From Myrica gale (lineage: Eukaryota > Streptophyta > Magnoliopsida > Fagales > Myricaceae), in assembly GCA_963930655.1 (NCBI GenBank), contig OZ005606.1:17276001-17340000 (forward strand): 64,000 nucleotides of DNA, in the 5' to 3' direction. Position 1 is the stretch's first letter, and every line of letters begins with the position of its first letter. Under the pieces are notes generated by a model. It made no database searches and was not told where the DNA came from. It saw only the letters and a program-made list of their open reading frames with translations. This document shows positions 22,835 to 34,700 of the stretch, in pieces. Both the position numbers and the translations under genes were made by a program.

Positions 22835-24966
22835 AATGGGGTCAAAGAAAGGAGCCTTGAGCTCAAGAAAGAAGCTATGAAAGTTGAAAGCATGAAGATG
22901 ATGCCTTGTGCATATTCTATGATGATGTTGCAAAATGATCATTGTTTGCCTTTTTAAGTTTCTTGAAGAATCATTATATTATGTGCTCTGGAAGTTCGTA
23001 TGTATTGGTATATTTGATGTATCATTAGCCTAAAGTTTCTAAATGCAATGATTGATCAAATGCATGAACACTTAGCTAGGGTTTTTAGTCAAACATAGAC
23101 GCTGTCCAAATCGACCCTAAGCTACAGAATGAATTTTTGTATACAAATTTACATATAGTATCCTTATCTAATATTAGGATATCTGTAAAACTTTCAGCCC
23201 AAAATGATGAAGGAAAAAGGTCAAACATGCCCTTGGAAGTCTCTGAGGGAAGATTCAACATTTTGCCTAATTCGTTTGCGTAAAAGGGTCCAAAGGAGAA
23301 AATGATTACATGGTTGGATAGAGCACGAAAATTTGATGGGGGAGCCCAAATTTGAGCTTAATCCGAGTTGGAATAAAAGCTTAAATCACAAAGCCCGTGT
23401 AGGAGCCTTAATGGATTTTAGGCCCAATACCCCTAAAAGAACACCATGTCCACTAATACTTTGGGAGTTAGCTCAGTATGGTCTAAGGAGGCAATAGGCC
23501 TTTATTGGAGTTTAATGGTCTGAAATCTTCTAGTTATTATCATGGTTGTTTCAATTGTCAATGATTATTCTTCGAACATGTTATGTTATTTATGCTTCTT
23601 TCAAATTCATATCAAATTAATGTGCATTGTTACGTATGTACTTTAATGCTTGGATATATGGTTGCATTCATAAGAGAGAAAACGAAAGTTAGGAACCCCT
23701 AGCCTGTGAGGGTTCCCCGAATGGTAGTGACGCTACCAGGCACTTAGGAGATGTGGAACCCACTACAGGGAGTGGGTGGGCTCCTTTACGAACGCTAAGG
23801 CGTACTGTTATGTTAAGGGTCCTTGTGCTGGAAGCACATGACAATCTTATAGAAGGGGAGGGACGCACAACCCAACTCTAGGGGTGAACAGAGCTGATAT
23901 CGGGAACTCTTCAAGAACCAATGATGGTCTGATGCATTACATATTTTAAATTATCTACGTTTATACTTAGTATCCTGAAAGTTAGTTCTACATCACGCTT
24001 AAGTGAATTATATGCAACGTATTTGTTTGATCATGTTTTCCCCACCTCCACCTTACTGAGTCAATAGGACTCACCCTTTTCTCTCATGTTGTTTTTTTGC
24101 AATATTTGGCGACCTGGGTATTAAATAATAAAGCTATTCGAGGAAGAGTTGACCTATGATTTCCACCCCTATGTTCTGGTGCTCAAGATCCGGACATGGG
24201 TCTCGGATTCTCTTGGAGTGTCAGTGGAGCATGAGGCCCACTGGTTCTTCAGGGAGGCCTAACCCCCATCCCATGTACTCTCATCCTCTGTATTCCTACC
24301 ATTCTATGTACCCCCACTATCCCCATTATCCTCATCGTCCCCGTTACCCCGATTTGAGGATTTTGGCTTACTAGATGTATCGCCTGAGTGGCTGAGGCTC
24401 GATTACGTTCCTTCCTTGCCGACGGGAAATAGTAGTGTCATTCCGGGGTCTGAGCTTATCGATCTTACATCAGACTCGGACGAGGAGGTTTAATACCCTT
24501 CGTAGGCTTGTTAGAATGTTTTCTCCAGAGTTTGTTCATGTGTATCAGGAAGTTTCTGAATCTTTGTAACCTTTTTTTTTGTAGTCACGGGAGGATGTAG
24601 CTTGAACTATTAAAGTTGTCCTTATTCTGTTAGGTTTTCAATCTCCTTTGAGACACTTTCTTCATCTTTTATCTCAAGGTTCTTATTTCTACTCAAAAGC
24701 TTATAATCCGACACTTTTGACTTATTCGGATTTTATTATCTCTCTGACCTTTTTTTTTTATAAAACATAGAGCCTTTACCTTAAGCCTTTTCCAACTTCC
24801 CTTTACAATTATATTTATAAATACGCTTTTCTGCTAAGTCTCTTGGTAATTCGACCAAGACTTATAGTGACATACGTGCCATGACATACGTGTCATAATC
24901 TCCGCTTGTGTGCACATTATTACTATAGGTGAGCCCAGGGGGTAAGTATAAACACGAGACGTGACA
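22835..24966 (+). repeat. Right part of solo LTR F1
   Basis: Continuation of the LTR that starts at 7694. It ends with TTATTACTATAGGTGAGCC and ACGTGACA, closely matching the end of F2 near 62370-62423, and is followed by TTATT, the same as the left flank. The frame 24156-24374 encodes a Tyr/His/Pro-rich repeat-like piece with no family signature, and a related stretch lies in F2 near 61730. Confidence 0.75.
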
Positions 24967-24971
24967 TTATT

Positions 24972-25755
24972 GTACAATTATCTCTTTCCATGAAATCTTC
25001 TGCATGGTATCATAAGAGTCAATGTTAGTGGGAGGGAAGCCATGAACCCTAGCCTCCAAAAGTCAGTATATTTTTTTTCCAATTAGGCAAAAATTATGTT
25101 TTTAAGTGTTGTCTTGTACTTGCTATATTTTGGTCCTCCAAAATTTAATAATTGTGAAAATGGGCTTCTATTGAATAGCAAGAATTTCCTTTTTACATTA
25201 TTCTTACTTATCAAGTTTAGCGAAGTATTTTGCCACTTAGGTGGTGTTTGATTATTAAAATTTTAGATTGATAAAAATTTTAGAGGTTAGAATTGGTGAA
25301 AAAGTTAATAGATGTTTTGAATAAATTTTTTATATTTATCTAAAAATAAAAATTAATAATTTGATAAATAAAAGATAAATTTAAAATATTATTTTATTGG
25401 AGTTTTAAAATTTTGAGAGCAACCATTTGACTTCCTGACATCTTGGCACGGTCCGGTGGAGGAAAGGAAGAAGAGAAGTAGAAAATCGACATCAGGACGT
25501 CAGAACGGTTGGCAAGCGGGGAGACCTCATAGCGCGTGGGGCATTGGGCGTAGGAAGATTTCAGCCAGAAAGAACCGGCTGTAGCCGGTAGCTTCGAGAG
25601 AGGGTCCTAAAGTTCAGAATCACCCTCTCCACCTACACCCTCCTCCGCCTGTCTTTTTCCCGGCCATTTCCGTATTTCCATAGTGCCCGGAAAAAGGCTC
25701 GGGGTTATTCGGTGTGGTGGTCGGTCGTCGTGGAAGTGAGCGGTCCTTACGGGTA
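24972..25755. other. Upstream region of the TOM1-like gene
   Basis: Near 25005 the string GCATGGTATCATAAGAG looks like an LTR end plus a decayed copia primer binding site, so a small retroelement relic probably lies at about 24972-25100. From about 25400 the sequence is clean and GC-richer towards the start codon, consistent with promoter and 5' UTR of TOM1. No TATA box was assigned. Confidence 0.45.
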
Positions 25756-28700
25756 ATGACGCGCAGCGGCGTAGTGGAAGTACCGTCGGAGGTAATGGCG
25801 TACGGACTCAACGCCGCCTCCAGTTGGTGGGAAAAAATTAACGAATCTCGGGTCTGGCAGGATCGTATCTTTCACGTCCTTGCCGCTCTCTACGGCGTCG
25901 TCGCCGCAGTAGCTTTGGTATGCCTGTTTCAGAATTTTAATTGAATTGTTAGATAGCCTCAGCCTCTCTTCTCCTGCTAAGGTTTTGTTGGATCAATTTT
26001 GGTTAGGTTTTTATTTTTATTTTTGTTTCTGTTTTTGTTTTTAATTTAAATGTGCGCAGCCAATCGAAGTAACTGGAAAGAATAGTTTGAATTTGTCAAC
26101 TATACGATTCTTAATCTTGAATTGGATTTTTAGGTTCAACTTATTCGAATACAACTGAGAGTGCCGGAGTATGGATGGACCACGCAGAAAGTCTTCCACT
26201 TTCTCAATTTCTTGGTGAATGGGGGTTTGTACCATTTTATACTAAGAAATTCTGGTTTTACTTTTCGTTCCGTTGATTGTAATCATTCAGATATTAGTCG
26301 TACTGATTAGAACTCGTATCTTACAGTCCGGTTAATAGTTTTTGCTTTACGTCGGGAGGTGCAGAAGATACAACCTGAGGTTAGGTTTGATGGTTTATGT
26401 CGTGATTTACCCCTAATTCATTTTATTTGCTTTGTATTTCTAACGTGAATGTTGTTTGGGTATTTCAATTAGATTCTCCAACATATCTTGCTTGATATGC
26501 CAAGTCTTGCTTTCTTCACGACATATGCGCTTTTGGTTCTTTTCTGGGCAGAGATTTATTATCAGGTTAGGGTTTTATTTGAGGTACCTTTCTTTAGGTT
26601 TGTTTTGGAATAAGGATTTCCACCTGCACTTATCAGAAGAAATAGAAAAGTTGGTCTGACAATAGCCGTCTTCACTGGAATGTAAAACAGGCACGGGCTG
26701 TATCGACTGATGGACTGAGACCAGCTTTCTTTGCCATTAATGCCATAGTTTATGCCGTTCAGGTGAAATTTCTTTCCCATTGTCGCACTGTAACCCTGCA
26801 GAATGGGGGGTCTTGAGGCTGGATCCCTTTTATGAGGAAGCTAGATCTGTTTGAGGAATTGAGCATTGCCGTTAATTTGATTCTAGCTATTTTTTCCATT
26901 TCTTCCCCTCTTTCACCTTTGTATTTGTCTGTGGTAAATGAAAAGGCAGACTTAAGATGGAGTCAAGCTATGAAATGTAGATCATAATTTATCCTGTGAA
27001 TCCAATATTTAGGGACTTTGTATATGGTTTAACTGTGTATATATGAATGCCCTTTTTTGTCCATTTTGAGTTAGAAAGATCTGGAGGGCAGTCTATGTTC
27101 TTTTGCTTTGACTTTATTTATTATTTATTTCCTAAATGATCTGCATTGACAGATTCTGCGAACTTCTAGGATAATGACAATTGCTTCTATAGAAAATTTT
27201 GGCTTTTATTGAGTGGAAAGACTGGGACTTCAACACCAGCTGATTATTAGAGATCAAAATATATGGAATAAAGAACAGGAAATGAATGGATATTGTCTTT
27301 GTATCTTGGTATGTTGCCTTTGGCTGTGGGGAAAGTTACTTCGACACATGTGAGATGTGGAAAAATGAGCATCATAAACACTTGGAGAGTACACTTTTAC
27401 ATGAACCAATATATTCATGTCCATTGTTGACTATAGATGATTATGGCTTGTGGAGCTTGAGCTTTGAAAAAGGCCATATTATTGAATTTTTGTGGCTTAA
27501 ATTTAGGTTTTATAATGTGTTCCTTGTCTATCTTTGTCTTTTTACGTAAGAGATTGGGAATATTGTAACGACCTAAGTAAATCACTAGCCACATTTGCGC
27601 CTTTTGACTTCAAAAAGACTAGTCAAGGTTGTTTTTTTTAAGCTTCTTAGAATCATGATAAGGACTAGTTCTACTTAGTAAGAAACCAATATGGGTCTTG
27701 GCCTTATATCATTCCTTTCTCATTAGTTATCCTCTTCCACTCCATGTGCGACTCAGATGTTACAATCTTCCCCCCTTTGAATCCCTGATGTCACGCCAAG
27801 CCTACATTAGTGGTTACTTGTGTTAGAGAATTTAATTTAAATAATAAAATCATTCTCTTCCTATCAACTTAAGTTTTTTGGATAAGTGGTAGATTCACAT
27901 GGTATCAGAGTCAAAGCCCTAAGTTCGAGACCCGACTTCACACTTCATCCCAATTTCAATTAAATATTGCACGTGTTTGGCCTTCCAATTAAAGGAGAGT
28001 CCGGCCCACACGTGAGGGGAGTGTTAGAGAATATAATTCAAATAATAAAATCTTTATCTTTCTATCATCTCAAGTTTTTGGGATAAGTGGTAGATTCACA
28101 ATTGAGTTGCTCTAATACAATTGTAACGACCCAAGCAAAGCGCTAACTATATCTGCACTTTTTTTCTTCAAAAAAACTAGTCAATATTGTTTTTTTTAAG
28201 CTCCTTAGAACCATTATGAGGTCCAGTTTTGCCTAGTAAGAAACTAATGTGGGACTTAGTTTATATAATTCATTTCTCATTACTTATCCTTGCTCTCTCC
28301 ATATGGGATTCAAGGTGTTACAGACATGGATTAAATTATAGCACCATATGTGTACAGTGGTTCATTTTATTTTAAAAAACAGAATCATATTGGGCAACTA
28401 TGAGACAAGCAAAAAGGAGAAAGGAAAGCTTGTAGGGCCCTTTAATGCTATGATGGACAATCTTGGGCTTTCGGGCCCAAGTATATGAGTTCATTCTTTA
28501 ATAGACCAATTCATGTAAACTAAATGTTAGGATTGTCTCTTTGTGTAAACTAAACCTTTTCTTCTAAAACCCTTTTGCATTTGATTTAGTTTTTGTCTAA
28601 CATTATGGTATAATATTCAAAGTCGTGGGCTTTCAAACTCAATTGTAAGGTTTCAAATATCAATAATTCCCCCCTTCATGTAACCTCAATTATAATGTTT

Positions 28701-31700
28701 GTCTACATTGCAAGTGCATGTTGGTGTCTTAGTATTTGATGTTATTAATGTTCAGAAAAAGGGCTGCTCCAACTTAAACAAGTGAATATGCTCCCCAAAC
28801 TGTTGAGCGAGATTCAAACTCTCTTCCTTATCTGGTGGTTGGAGAGTGTATTTGACTGCTCCTAATGATTAGGATTTATCAATGGACTACTAGGGTAAAA
28901 CCATGATGTTTGGTCATATGTACATGGTTTTCATCATTACCCACAAGAATCTAAGTAAAGACTGTTGTGTCGTGCACACGTGTCAGCCTAAATTTTGATT
29001 TTTCTAAAATTTGAGGTGGCAATTATTTTCTAAAATAACTTGTTAATAATTAAAGGGTGATGCATGTAGTTAAAATTTAGTGATTTTTCTAACTCGTGCT
29101 CGAGTTTATAACTTAGGTACAATTTACTTTTAAGTTTGTTTATTTATTATTCGAACAAGTTGAAGCTTGTTCATGAGCTTCTTGACTAATGTATTATTTC
29201 GCATTTGAAATATATTATCTTCCAAAGCTTTTTTCTAGTCAGCTATTTAACTATTTTAATGTTCTAGTGTTCACTTGAATTGCAGAAACTGTATTTATTA
29301 ACTTATAAAAGGATTCCGGTTGTATCTTATTATATACTTAAGAGATTGTTATTATAAAATTAAGAATAACCTTATGAGAAATTAATAAAAATAAGATTAT
29401 ATATGAGTTTCACGAGTTTATAAGACTCGAATCAAGTTAATATGAGTTTTGTTTGCTTAATAAATGACCTTAAATATTGTTCAAGTTTGGGTGATCTAAT
29501 AAAGGGATTAAATAAATGAAGAATTTCTTTAGCCGTAATTATACAAGACGAGCTCAAGTATTTTATGTACAACTTGGTCCATTTTCCGCCTTAGCCTTAG
29601 GCTAGCATAGAAAGTGGATACTCTAGAATTGGGCCAATGGCTTTTTTTTTTTAAATCATAACAGCTTATATCATTAATTCAACGAGGGTCCTCAGTTACA
29701 AGGTCAAAGAAAGGGGGATCCAAAACCTCCAAAGAGGTGGCGGCCAATGAGCTAGGGGGCCTAGAAGCCTTACAAGGCATGAGGCCTAAACCCAAAAGGA
29801 TGGGAAGTTGAAATGACCAATGGAGACAGAACCGGCAGGTGGAGAAGAGGGCTCAGCCGGAGAGGAACCAAGCTGGTCATGTCCTTCAAAGACCACCAAA
29901 CTCACTAGGATCTAGCCTCCTAAGCCGCTAGAACTAAGACCTGAAAAAGGGATGTAAAGGTGGGGTTTATTATAGATCTCGGCCATAGGAGACTAGAAAG
30001 GGAGAGGAGATAGGAGGAGTTCCAGCTCTCCCTGCTGCTGGAAATCGTAGGGGGGGGGGGGGGAGGGGGTAGTAGAGGGAGGTGGGGGGATTCTAGAGAC
30101 AAGGTAGATCCTCTCTCTCTCTCTAGTAGGGAGACCATTTTTGCGAGCATTTGTTTGGGCTCAGTTTGTTTCGATTTCTAGGAAGGGCCAAAGAAATGAC
30201 AGTTAAGCAGGAACTTTGGACCCTTGCAACTTTTCTGGTGACTAGGCATGTTTAGCCTACTAGGGCTTGAGTTTTAATTAGGTCTTGAGTAATTTAGGCC
30301 ATTTTGCTGGAAGTTGTAGAGATGGATTGGTCCATCACCATTTATTGCCTTTTGATCCCATCCAACTTACACCACTCCCACCTAACTAGTCGGCAGGCCT
30401 GTAATTTTTGGTGGAGAAGGTTGGAAAAATTTGGGGATTGATGGTTTCAGGTAATGTAGGGGAAGGACTTGGTTTGAAGGCAAAATTAAAGTTTTTAGCT
30501 TGTTAGTCTATGGTATGAAGACTAATCCGAGAATGCTATTCGGTGGGTAGTAGATGAAAGCAAGACTTTGATAAGGGTTCCCTTTAATTGGATTGAAATA
30601 GATGGAAGGGTTAGGGAAGAATAGAAGTAAGAGAGAATATGGATGAAGAAGCTAGGAATCCCTCCAGATATTCCTTAGGCATCATACAAGGGTAGAATTG
30701 CAATCCGTTATCCATAATCACATTTTGGGTCGCATTATGTTTTCGAGATCTCATCCTTGTATGCTATTAGACATTCAATTACTAAACATAGTCCTAAAGT
30801 ATTAGGCGAAAAAAATACATTGCCCTAATACTTCTAGAGTGAAGTGACAAGACATGATTAGCTATGGAAACTACTTACAAATTGCATGACTCGTGTATGG
30901 CTTGGTACTAAAGTTAGACGTTTCCCAAGTTGTAGAGTTTGAGTTGATAGTTTTGAAGTTTCCTTTTTTCCTTGGTGAACTCCCATGCTTTTTGTTTTTA
31001 GTACCATCCAGTACTTTTTAGTTCTTGGTCTTGACTACTCGGATAAGAGTCTATCTATTTGGAGAAGAAATTCATCTCTACTAAAAGAGATGTTCGGTTT
31101 GTAAAAAATTGTAAGATTTTTAAGATTTTGATTGAATTGTGAATATTTATGTATTTTTTAGTTTTATAGGTTTTTGTGTAAAAGTTAGTGAAAAGTTAAA
31201 GATATTTAATTTTTGTTGGAGTTTGCAAAAAGGTGTAGTGAGAGATATTAAAGGTATTGAGAGAGAATATTTGTTATATATTTTTTTAAAAGATATTGGA
31301 GTTTGTGTGAAAAGTTGTTGAAGATTGTGTAAAAAGTATTGATATTTGTGAAGTAATTTTTGAGATTTTGGATGTTCGTTTTGTAAATTTGTTGAATCTT
31401 ATTGTATTCTAGAATACTTTTGCAAATGAATATGCCCTAAGAATGTCTTGAGCTTACATAAATAAGCCTATTTAATGCAATTTTGCTATATATTAGGGTT
31501 ATTCAAATTGTGCATGGTCTAATTCTTCATCAATGCTTAACCACTTGGTTCTTGTGCTCATCGAATAATAAGATGGGTGGGAGATCAAGACGATTGTAAA
31601 CCCCCAAGTCCCACATGGAGTTGGAGAGGTGAAGGAATGAGAAATGAATGGATTAAGACTAAGATTTTGATAGGTCCGAGTCATAGATTTAGATAGAATT

Positions 31701-34700
31701 CTCTTCGAGTGAGAATGAACTACGTGTAGTTTGGATTAAAATACGCTTGCCTTTATTAATCCTTCTAGCAAAATTTAAATAAACAATGACTAACAACTTT
31801 TCCTGAACTTAGGCCACAACTTCCTAAAATAAAGACAAACAACTAATTGCAAAATAAACGCTAACAACTACTTGACTTATTCTTTCAACTCGTGAATGTT
31901 CGTGGTGAACCAAGTCTTCCACATTTTACGTCTGAATCCAACAGCTCCAAACACCTTCTACCCATTATGATTCCTTATACGATTAGTTTGAAATTCGTGG
32001 TTTATCATCCCCTCTCACTAAAAGGGAATCCTTGTCCTCAAGGTATCCTTCTCTCTCACGTAGCATCTTTCTCGAATTTGTTGACCATCCGGTCAAAGAG
32101 TGTAATGATATCTTGGATTCGGTCTGCAATTTTGATGTAGCTTCCTCTAGCATTGCATCAGTGATTTCTTCACATGACCTCCCCCGTACTGATGCTTCCT
32201 TCAAGGAGTAACAGTTGCGGTCCTTAGCACTCGTCGCCCACAGGATGTGTGAATCGTCGTTGGCAAAGGAGCTGATCATCGCGCATCCTTGCAAGTCTGA
32301 TGACCTCCATCAACGTCTTAGGCTTGAACATCTGAATTCCTTCGGAATTTTTAGTCTTCAGTCCTCCCATGAACGTACCAACTAAAGCCTGTGTCCATCC
32401 TTGAACTCGATTGCGGAGCTTCTCGAATTCCTTCTGATAGTCACGCTACGTCCCCACCTGCCTTACTCTGGACAAGGCTTCATCAAAGTCCTTACAATCC
32501 GTGGGATCAAAACTAGCCCACAGTTCCTCTTTGAACACTTGCCACGTCAATGCTCAACCTTCCTTGTGGTATGCTCGATGCACCCATTGCCACCATTGGT
32601 TTGGCCTCTCCCTTCAAGTGAAAGGAAGCCAACACCACCTTTTAATTACCCGTTGTCCCTTGATACTCAAAAAATTGAGCCACTCGACTAAACCATTCGG
32701 TTGGGTCATCACCGACATAACATGGAAACTCCATTTGGTTACGTGAGAATTCTTTAGCCTTCTAATGGTTATGATAACTAGGTGACACTCCTATTTACCA
32801 GACAAAACAACGTCTGAGAGCTTGTTGAGAGACTCCTCTAGAAGATGCATCCTGTCGGCCATGGCTGTCAACCTTTTTTAGATAAAATTCTCTTCAGGTG
32901 AGAACGAACTTGTCTGGATTAGGCATTCAGTATAGCTCTTTGTACTGTTACCTCCTTTGGTTTTTCAATAAAGCTTTTCTTACTTATCAAAAAAATTAAT
33001 GCTTCTAACAAAATTTAAATAAACAATTACTAACAATTTTTCCTAAACTTAGGACCACAACTTCCTAAAATAAAGACACAAACAACTAACTGCAAAATAA
33101 ACACTAACAACTACCTAATTTATTCTAACTTATTCTTTCAACTCGTGAATTTTGGCGTTGAAGCAAGTCTTTCACACTTTACGCCTCAATCCAACAGCTC
33201 CAAACACTTTCACCCCATTATGATTCCTTATACAATTAGTTGGAAATTCGTGGTTTATCTGACCCACATTGGAATCGTACTAGGGTAGAACTAGGCCTTA
33301 TAACAATTCTAAAGAGCTTCAAAAGCAACCTCAACTAGTTCTTTTAGAGTCAAAGTGCTGAAGTGGCTAGCGCTTCCTTGGTCGTCACAATAAGATTCCA
33401 GGAATATCCAAGATCCAGTATTTTGCTGTATTAAGAAACTCCACAGGAGAGAAGTTAATGGTTCTATCAGGAAATAACATTCAATCGATTTGATTTTGCA
33501 AGTGTAATTAAAATATCAAGTATATTCAATTAATCAAAGAATTGAACTAAAGATTTATTGGCTAAAAGAGTGGTGAATAAGGTCATATTTAGAGAGTTAG
33601 TTACTTGAATTCATGCACATGCATTCCCCCCTCCCCAACCAAAAAGATAAAAGCCTACACTTCTTTCTGAAAGGTTAACATAACATGTCAAAATTGCTTC
33701 AAGTTGAACGAAAATTTATCTCATGCTAGCTCTTCAACTTGTTGTTCTCAAATTTCCTGATCGGTTTTCGTGATTTAAATTTTACTCGAGACTAAATCCT
33801 AAAGGGGGAGAAGATAACGGAAGATGAAGTTTAAGCCAAATGCTCTAACTACCAAGCATTTTGTAACTGTATAGTCAGTGGCAAGGTTTGCATATGCACT
33901 TTTCTACATATTTTGAGAGGTTTAAAGTATATGAGTGGTGCTCTCAGACTCTGAAGTGATATATTTGCACTCTAGTTTTATGATTCTAGTGATCCTTGAC
34001 TTCCCCTATTTGTCCCTTCGGCTAAAATGATCATCAATTTGATCATGAGTTGGTAAAGGTAGTCATATTTCAACGTACTTGGTGTGCCATCGGCTATGTA
34101 TTCTATGTACTCTGTTTGTTTTTGTATTCGAAGTTCTCCAATCCATACAAGGAAAACAAACAGAGAAAAAAATATTAAAGAATTGAGGTTCTGCTCAAGG
34201 TCAAAATTGATTGCAGTGTTTAGGTTGTCTTCATAAGTGCTGGAGTCCATGAATGTATTTTTGAATGTCTGCATATGTTACAAAAATGACCTTTTGAACA
34301 ACGTGGAATAGGTTGGGACCTAGTGGAAGGTATGTCTTTCTTTAGCTGACCTTTTCCATTTTGACACAACAAATAATGAAAGGGGAAAAGGCAGAAGGAA
34401 AAGAAAGGGAAAAAATGGTTTTTCAAACACCAACTGCTGACACTTTGCACCTCTATCTAAGATTTTCATTAAATTGGATGGGAAAATAATATTTGTTGTA
34501 TCTGCACTCGTTGAATACATATCTAATTATCCTAATATATTAGGTTGCAGTTTTAAATTTGGCTCCCTATTTCCCATGCACTCATATGTACCCACCTGGA
34601 TTACTTTCTCAGTTTGTTCATGTGATCATCATGCTTTTAGCGTTTTGCTTGTAATTCTCCTGACATGTTGTACACTTATTTTTTGTTACTTAAACTTGGA

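Larger units (their letters stand above)
7694..24966 (+). mobile_element. Gypsy-type solo LTR (F1) split by nested insertions
   Basis: The outer element is a solo LTR. It starts TGTGACACC at 7694 and ends ACGTGACA at 24966, and is flanked by identical 5-bp duplications TTATT (7689-7693 and 24967-24971). Its left part is 7694-8858 and its right part about 22835-24966, together about 3.3 kb; everything between is element B plus two insertions in B. The left part has a promoter-like GGCTATAAAAACC near 8489. The right part has CCTTACTGAGTCAATAGGAC near 24051, a motif also present in LTRs C and F2. The long LTR and these motifs resemble Tekay/Del-type chromoviruses, but with no internal region the lineage is inference. 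Confidence 0.8.
31595..33389 (-). repeat. Third TRIM-family LTR, split by insertion
   Basis: 31595 to about 31675 (starts TGTAAACC, then CCCACATGGAGTTGGAGAGG) and about 33261-33389 (ends GGTCGTCACA) together match, in reverse orientation, the 201-bp LTR of the outer TRIM at 27564. The element at about 31686-33260 lies in the middle. No PBS or second LTR was seen, so it may be a solo LTR. Confidence 0.65.

Noticed and set aside
24156-24374. Tyr/His/Pro-rich 72-codon ORF
   Set aside because: Part of the 3' region of LTR F1; the related stretch in F2 does not keep the frame.
27286-27549. 87-codon ORF in TOM1 intron 5
   Set aside because: No family signature, inside an intron, and composition typical of AT-rich chance frames.
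29581-30190. GGGCCAA on both sides as a target duplication of the poly-T retroposon
   Set aside because: The left copy does not abut the poly-T directly, so the match is probably chance.
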